DNA of 64,000 nt from Sclerotinia nivalis. Taxonomy: Eukaryota > Ascomycota > Leotiomycetes > Helotiales > Sclerotiniaceae. Under the pieces are notes generated by a model that was not told the DNA's origin, did not search any database, and worked only from the letters and a program-made list of their open reading frames with translations. The stretch is taken from positions 2,904,594 to 2,968,593 of the forward strand of contig JAPEIS010000004.1 in the NCBI GenBank assembly GCA_029531795.1, written 5' to 3'. Position 1 is the first letter of the stretch. Every line of letters starts with the position of its first letter. Below, piece after piece: positions 58,148 through 64,000 of this stretch. Both the position numbers and the translations under genes were made by a program.

Positions 58148-58384
58148 TATCACGGAGGCAGTAGACAGGATAACAGAAATCACTTTTATTGATAAGACGT
58201 AGCTCGAAGAGCTACGTTTCTACAGAAGGAACGTTTCCTTTAAATACATTTGTGTGTGCTAGGGCTCCGAGCCCTAGCGCTCTTACAGGGTACGATCACC
58301 GAGCGTGCCCCGCTCGGTGCTGGATCGGACAGGTGGAGCCTACTAAAGGGGCCGGTCCAGTGGCCCGGCCCTGACCCCGTGACA
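58148..58384 (-). repeat. B 5' LTR (237 bp), five-hairpin array
   Basis: Hairpins lie at 58197-58217 (arms ACGTAGCTC/GAGCTACGT), 58226-58240 (AAGGAA/TTCCTT), 58259-58277 (CTAGGGCTC/GAGCCCTAG), 58297-58319 (CACCGAGCG/CGCTCGGTG) and 58349-58371 (GGGCCGG/CCGGCCC). Ends GTGACA next to TSD TACAG. Confidence 0.88.
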
Positions 58385-58389
58385 TACAG

Positions 58390-60300
58390 CAGCAGAATAC
58401 AATTATAAGATCTACAACAAAGAACTACTCGCTATTATTAAAACAATAAAAGAATAACGCCCAAAACTCCAAAACTCACAAAAGAAATTCGAGATTCTCA
58501 CTAATCACAAAAACCTCGAATATTTTATAACTACAAAAGCTTTCAATCAACAACAAATATAATAATCTAAATTTCTGTCTCAATATAATTTCCATATAAT
58601 CTATCGATTAGAAAACAAAACTATTCGACCAAATGTATTAAATAGAAAACACGAAGATCGATTATATCGCTTTAATTCAAACAATAAACATCTAAAAAAT
58701 CGAAAACATATTATCCTCCTTCAGAACTGTTTTGACGACAACCTTTATAAGGATTTGATTAGGCATATCAATTTGACACCAATAAAAACAATAGTACCAT
58801 TCCATAACCAACCAATTGATACCTTAATCGATACAGTATATATTAAATCCGATATCACAAATCAACTTATCTCTATTTTTAACAATCCATCAATAACTAA
58901 ATAGCCAAAAGAGCATTATAAAATTCTCCAGATCGTTATACAAAATTATTCAATTCAAAATAATAGAATTTATTACTGGGATAAGATTTGGGTTCCATCA
59001 GACAATGAGCTCAAACTCCAAATTATCTATCGAATTCATTCTTTTAATCCTACCGGCCATCCTGATCGAACTAAAACGATCGATCTTGTCTCTCATATAT
59101 ACTAATAGCCTAACATACATTTGGAGATCGTATCCTATATAAAGGTCTGCGAACTTTGTATTTGCACCAAATCGTCCAAATCAACATCTCCCGGATTTTT
59201 GAAACCATTGCCTATCCCTTTTCGTATATAATCTGATATCTCAATCGACTATATTATATTGCTCCCGGATTACACTCGTTATAATTCTACCTATAAACAT
59301 ATCTTAATAGTAATTTGTAAACTAACCAAAATAAGACATTTCATTAATACACATACACTAACGACAAAAAAACTAATCGATACTTTTATCAACCGCATCT
59401 ATACATTTCATAGACTTCCAAACAATATCGTTTCCGATCGAAGAATACAATTCGTATCAGAATTCTGATCACAACTCTTAAAACAATTGGGAATTACCTT
59501 AAAACATTCTTCAGCTTTTCATCCTCAAATAGATAATCAAACTGAACATATTAACTCAGTTCTGAAGCAGTATTTACAAACTTTTATTAACTATTATCAA
59601 AACGATTAATTGGATTAACTACCCTTAACCGAATTTGCATCCAATAATTTGATCTCTGAAACAACTAATTGCTTGTCTTTCTTCACCAATTACAACTTTA
59701 ATCCATACCTAAACATTAAACCTAATAAACCTTACCCACCGAATATAACTCTAACACAAAAACAGAAATTCTTTAAAAGTAATAGAACTACAAATCGCAT
59801 AAAACATATCTTAAAACAACTTCATACTCTTGCATAACAAACAATTACTACTTATAAGAACTATACTAACCACCACCGTTTTGATTCACCTCACTATACA
59901 ACTAACCAGAAAGTCTTTATTAATACCAAGAATATAAAGATTTCACGCAAAACAAAAAAGCTAAATAATAAATGAATCAACCCTTACAAGATTATCAAAA
60001 TTTATCCTCATACTTATCTTATTCAATTACCTAAGAATATTAAAATCTTCCCTGTTTTCTATCATTCTCTTTTACTTCCAACTCATACTAATCCTCACTT
60101 CCCGACTCAAACAACAATTAACGAATCAAAATCCCTGACTACACAAAACAAAATTTTGAAACAAAACGACAATGAAAATGAACCTATTCAGAAATAAATA
60201 TTTGAAAGAGTTCTAGATAATCACAATAAGAATGACCATCATTATTTGATCAAATAAAAACACTACACACCAACTTGACAACCAACTAATAACTTAAAAG
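58390..60300 (+). pseudogene. A1 RNase H end, integrase and chromodomain
   Basis: Resumes RNase H with [21 protein letters not shown] and [23 protein letters not shown]. The integrase core is near 59100-59470 (SIHTLTT-type H and D blocks: KIRHFINTHTLTTKKLID and RLPNNIVSDRRIQFVSEF), and a C-terminal domain runs to about 59990. The chromodomain lies at about 60180-60290 (LDNHNKNDHHYLIK and HYTPT). Its sequence agrees with A2 block for block. Stops prevent expression. Confidence 0.8.
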
Positions 60301-60660
60301 ATAACAAAAAGATTCTTATCGAATATCATCGCCTTCATCCAGAAAAACCAAGGCTGCCAGCTTGAATCCTAAAACACCCCAACACTACTATATTACAACC
60401 AGAACCATAAAATTTGCAATCAGAATCATACAACACAATTACTACACCTACTCTACAAAGATCCACTCACACCAAGATTATTCACTTCACCTAAAAATAT
60501 ATTATATATTATAACAATAAAGAATATAACATCATTAAAGAATATTATACGTTTTTTATTCAAAGACCTAATTAAAAAAAGAGATCTATATTTTTTCTTT
60601 ATTTTTCTTTATTTTTTAATACCCATTTGGGATCAAATAGATTTCTTGAAGAGAAAATAC
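60301..60660. other. A1 3' non-coding end with polypurine tract
   Basis: AT-rich non-coding end of the A1 internal region, ending in the decayed polypurine tract at about 60648-60660. Confidence 0.6.
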
Positions 60661-60748
60661 TATTACAGATTCATCTCCCTTCACCTGCACGTGATCATAT
60701 ATACCTTAGGCACACATGCATACACTCACTTCTATATAGTCAGCTCAC
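60661..60748 (+). repeat. A1 3' LTR, first 88 bp
   Basis: Begins TATTACAG, mutated TGTTACGG, and matches the first 88 of 163 bp before the LINE sequence starts. The remaining 75 bp would lie beyond the window. Confidence 0.82.
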
Positions 60749-60892
60749 AACATTTTCGAAGAATTGAATTTTTCGAAAAACGCGTTTATTATCGCGTTTT
60801 ATTAATCAATCGATCGTTCTTATCATCTATAGGATTTAAAAAACGAAACTTTTCAGCCCCGGCAGACGCTGTACGGACGCGTTTCCGCCACC

Positions 60893-62386
60893 ATGCCTCC
60901 TGCCCCCTCGACCCCCTTCCTCTTCCAAGCCTTCATTAATACAGTTAATACTGCTATTAATAGAGCAAATGAAGGTCAACAGATTTTTAGCCCCATCGCT
61001 TCACTATGAAACGACTATCTCAATACCGAAACAATTCAGGCTCTCCCTGCCCGACTTCGAAAACCCTTGATTGTATTATATACCGATATCTCTCTTACAG
61101 CAAACAAGCACTTCGATATATTTATTAATAGATCTCATCCTTCTCGATCTATCAAACCTTCTATCAAAACTTCTATCAATCTCCCTAACCCTGATACACA
61201 AACCTTTCAACCAATACTCGCATCTGAAATCGCTAAACCTATAAAAGGCCTTTTTACAATCCAATATCTCAAGGATTCCATCTATACTCAAAAGGCTGCG
61301 ACTCCTTTACCATCAATTATACAACCTACAAATCCAAAAACTGAAAACCGAACCAGATCTTAATCCAAAACTCAATCTCAAATCTTATACAAAACTGATA
61401 CTCGCCTTTTTGTTCGAATTGAACTCGATCATCCAACTCGAAAAACCAATTCTTTCACTGTACTTAATACATTGAAAGAACAATTAGGAAACGATACTAA
61501 ACTTCTGAAAGAAATCCAAACAATAAATACTGAATTTGCACTATATACGAATTCTCTAACGAACTTAACAACTTTAGAAAACCTTTCAAATATAATCGAA
61601 AAAGTATTCGAAACCTGCAAAATCGAACAACAACAATCATAAATTACATATCGATTGAATTATATTCCACGAATCGTTACAATTCTGAGAGATTTACAAC
61701 AATTAATCATCGTCCCAATCGAATCGGAAACTATACTCAACACTATCAACGATAATACAGAACAATAAACGATCCAAACAATTGAATCTATATAAAGCAA
61801 AAAATCCGGATTGTATAATTCTATTTGATTCTTAAGTTTTCCAGCTTTGCAATATACAACCCTTCCCAAGAACCTTCGGATTCTAGGAACTACAATTAAC
61901 ATTTCCCAAATCGTTTTCAAACCCAAGATAATCCAATGTACTCGATGTTTTCAATAACACAATACTCGAGCTTGCTCTTATCCAGAAAGATATCGAATCT
62001 ATAATACAATTGAACATACAGAAAAGAATCATTCAACCCAATACAATACAATCCATGCTTGCCCAGCGAGGTGCCTACATTGTAAAAACCCTCATCCTGC
62101 AAACGATCTACATTACCCCCTTCATCTTACTAACAAAGGCCCCAAAAGCAAATCGGAAAAACAAACTATTCAGAAAACCTCAAAAAAAGCTAGGGCTAGA
62201 ATTTATACTAATACAAAATGCTCTCGAACCTCAAAAGCCGATTCCTTTATGAAAGAACCTATTGCTCCTTCAACTCCAATCCGAATTCTTTCGATATTAT
62301 CTTCATTGATATTATCCCCTTTTAATCTTTCTAATCGTTTTATAACATTAGAAACTCCTCCTCTTCCGATTCCTTTTAATGTATAA
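60893..62386 (+). pseudogene. LINE ORF1 (gag-like, zinc knuckles)
   Basis: ATG at 60893 lies in an optimal context (GCCACCATGCC). The product starts MPPAPSTPFLFQAF and continues through several in-frame stops to TAA at 62384-62386. The C-terminal third has Cys/His knuckles: CTRCFQ, then a stop, then HNTRAC, and CPARCLHCKNPHPANDLHY. These bind element RNA in Tad and related LINEs. Coils and Leu-rich stretches (LTNLTTLENLSNIIEKVF) precede them. It is inactive but conserved enough to recognise. Confidence 0.75.
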
Positions 62387-64000
62387 TCCTAGATTATCTT
62401 TTAAATCATTGATCATTTTACAAACTAATATAACTAAAAACGTTATTTTATACGAATTAGTATTTTTTTTAGTTAATGATTTTTGTATTGATATAATTCT
62501 GATTCAAGAACCTTATATATTCTCAGATATCTTATATCGAATCACTAAATCTCATTCTGTTTATGAAACTTTCATATTACTCGATAACTAGGAAACCCAA
62601 TCTCGTGTAATATCTTATACCTGTAAAAATATAAACATTCGAATTAATCAACTCCAGTTTGTATCCTTTTGGGATTTATTATTTTTACAAATTCAATCTT
62701 TAACTAATTTTATTTTTACAATCATTAATATTTATAATACTCCTAAAGATTATACAAATGAAAACCAAACAATACAAACTTTTTTTGATTTATCTTCGAA
62801 TATTTTAAATTCTACATTCCTTATAGGGGATCTAAACCTCCATCATTCGAGATAGAATCCCTTTTGCTCTTTATATTCAAATTCTACAGAATCTTTTACA
62901 ATCTAATTAGATACAAATTCTTTCAATTTTCTTTCTACAATCGATGAATCTACCCACAATTTGGGCAACGTTCTCGATTTAACTTTCCTTTCAGAACCAT
63001 ATACAATCAATACAATTTCTGCATTGCATTTGAATACAATTTCCGATTACCGATCCTTATTGATAACTTTGAATTGGAATACAAGGTTTCAGAACCCAAT
63101 CCAAAGACTCCGAATCAATATATTAGACAAAAAACTCTTCTCTACTTTATTAACAGAGAATCTATTGAATCTAGATCTACTAGTTTTGAATACAATTACA
63201 AATCTTGATAAATTAGCTTTAGATATCATTCAAGCTTTACAATCAATATATACAAGATCAGCTCAAAGATTATTCGGCCGAAATACAGGTCAACCATAAT
63301 GGAACAAGGCCTGCCGAACAACTGTTCAAGAAAACCGAACGAACAACTCTCCAGAATCAAAACAAAATCTTCGAAAAGTTATCAAAAAAGCGAAAAAGGA
63401 ATTCTGGCTTTCTAAACTTGATTCAGTCAAAGAAATAAAAGATATCTTTAAAATAACAAAATGGTATCAATCAACTGGAATATATCGAACTCCTCCTTTA
63501 GTAGATCCTTTAGATCATTCTTTTACTACAACAATTCAAACTAAAAGAGATCTATTCATCAATAATCTGCTAATTAATACAGCTGAAGTTAACGATATCC
63601 TATTTGATTCGCTTTCAACTTCTATTCGTTCAATTGCCTTTCCTGCTATTACAATTCAGGATATTCAAACTGTTATTCTTCGTACAAGTAATACAGCTCC
63701 AGGAATAAACAAGATCCCTACCAAGATCCTACAGTTAGTATAGCTATTAATCGAACTATATATTTTATAACTTTTTCAAAAATATTTCGAAATAGATCAT
63801 TATCCTAAATACTTCCGATTAGCGATTATAGTTATCGTTCCAAAACCGAACAAATCAGATTGTATAAATCCTAGATCTTATAAACCAATAACTCTGTTTT
63901 TAATATTAAAAAAAATTTCGAATATTTGATTACAAAAAAGATATCCTGGATTACTATAACCCTCAAAGTATTAATCAAGCAACAATTCGAAGCATTTCCT
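62379..64000 (+). pseudogene. LINE ORF2 (endonuclease-reverse transcriptase), partial
   Basis: The endonuclease begins IDIILIQEPYIFSD (catalytic Glu), continues with STFLIGDLNLHHS (GDxN block) and ends with ISDYRSLLITL. The last block should be SDHR, so the catalytic His codon CAC is now TAC (about 63047-63049). The AKKEFWLSKLDSV linker precedes the RT start, with ITIQDIQTVILRTSNTAPGINKIPTKIL and later RLAIIVIVPKPNKSD and NPRSYKPITLFL. The frame has many stops. The RT YADD box and the 3' end are beyond the window. Confidence 0.8.

Larger units (their letters stand above)
44330..58384 (-). mobile_element. Chromovirus B (Ty3/gypsy), in A1 RNase H, itself interrupted by D
   Basis: Bounded by LTRs with the inverted termini TGTCAC/GTGACA and by TSD TATAG (44325-44329) and TACAG (58385-58389), one transition apart. 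Without D the element is 5795 bp: left LTR 44330-44510 plus 52771-52826 (237 bp), internal 52827-58147, right LTR 58148-58384 (237 bp). Read on the - strand it has gag 58109-57549, a zinc knuckle at about 57050-56960 (YFRYGSVDHCIKDC), protease 56799-56137, RT 56055-55456, RNase H, integrase and chromodomain to about 52840. The gag ATG is mutated to ATA at 58109-58107. Confidence 0.9.
33259..60748 (+). mobile_element. Chromovirus A1 (Ty3/gypsy), split in three by nested insertions
   Basis: A1 occupies 33259-34633, 41389-44329 and 58390-60748. The order is 5' LTR 33259-33421, gag from ATG 33702, zinc knuckle at about 41490 (CNYCNRIDHL), RT at 43480-43850 with YLDD, RNase H split at 44329/58390, integrase 58990-59950, chromodomain 60160-60300 and 3' LTR from 60661. 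The first insertion (A2) is within gag, with TSD AAAGC. The second (B) is within RNase H, with TSD TATAG/TACAG. The pieces total 6675 bp. Adding the 75 bp of LTR missing where the LINE begins gives 6750 bp, exactly the length of A2. Stops throughout make it dead. Confidence 0.88.
60749..64000 (+). mobile_element. Tad-like LINE, 5' complete, runs off the window
   Basis: Starts in the A1 3' LTR. The 5' UTR (60749-60892) includes a GC-rich, CpG-bearing stretch untouched by mutation. ORF1 runs 60893-62386 and overlaps ORF2 (from 62379) by 8 nt, as in Tad-type LINEs. ORF1 has zinc-knuckle-like CTRCFQ and CLHCKN blocks. ORF2 has an endonuclease followed by an RT. The 3' end is outside. Confidence 0.82.

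Noticed and set aside
25400..64000. CRISPR array or other regularly spaced repeats
   Set aside because: The repeats are LTRs and nested elements with TSDs; spacing and sequence do not fit an array, and the genome is fungal.

Overview
The window looks like a filamentous ascomycete chromosome, most likely a helotialean Leotiomycete of the Botrytis/Sclerotinia/Monilinia type. Genes are intron-poor, with short introns of about 45 to 100 bp that carry fungal GT...CTAAC/CTGAC...AG signals. Conserved ascomycete proteins are present, and a gene-bearing part of ordinary composition gives way abruptly to a very AT-rich, transition-riddled transposon block of the kind made by RIP. The genus is inference from style, not from a marker gene.

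1 to 24.4 kb is the gene-bearing part. It holds a Ser-rich orphan (2948-3646, +), 5-hydroxyisourate hydrolase (3889-4296, -), GET3 (5167-6252, +), two neighbouring related F-box-like/DUF proteins (6890-7804 and 8336-9088, -), replication licensing factor CDT1 (10009-11592, +), MBF1 (12342-13055, -), a DUF1365 membrane protein (13625-15443, +), a METTL24-like membrane-anchored methyltransferase (16529-17762, +) and a small secreted protein (18208-18840, -). Toward the transposon block the genes are broken: a glutamine-synthetase-like pseudogene (21459-22842, -) and a chimaera at 24478-25420 in which a sirtuin C-terminal piece runs in frame into the decayed C-terminal half of a DUF3435 protein, the family that includes Starship captain recombinases.

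25.4 to 64 kb is a retrotransposon graveyard whose history can be read from target-site duplications (TSDs). A Tad-like LINE tail and a Ty1/copia pol remnant lie on the - strand. A Ty3/gypsy gag-protease remnant C (+) is interrupted at 33259 by chromovirus A1 (+). A1 carries two insertions: sister copy A2 (34634-41383, -, TSD AAAGC) and element B (44330-58384, -, TSD TATAG/TACAG). B has element D inserted inside one LTR (44511-52765, TSD ATCGG), and D has B-prime inserted in its 3' end (45621-51242, -, TSD CGGAT). A LINE with an apparently complete 5' end (60749 to the window end, +) lies in A1's 3' LTR. The stack is C > A1 > B > D > B-prime. Removing the insertions leaves 6675 bp of A1, and adding the 75 bp missing from its cut LTR gives 6750 bp, exactly the length of A2.

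The retroelements show structure beyond standard annotation. Families A and B both have, two bases inside the 5' LTR, a 9-nt sequence complementary to a segment within the LTR, as in Tf1/Sushi self-primed reverse transcription. Family B LTRs are arrays of five hairpins whose layout is kept between two subfamilies although three hairpins differ in sequence. Element D carries a nearly intact antisense ORF that overlaps pol tail to tail.
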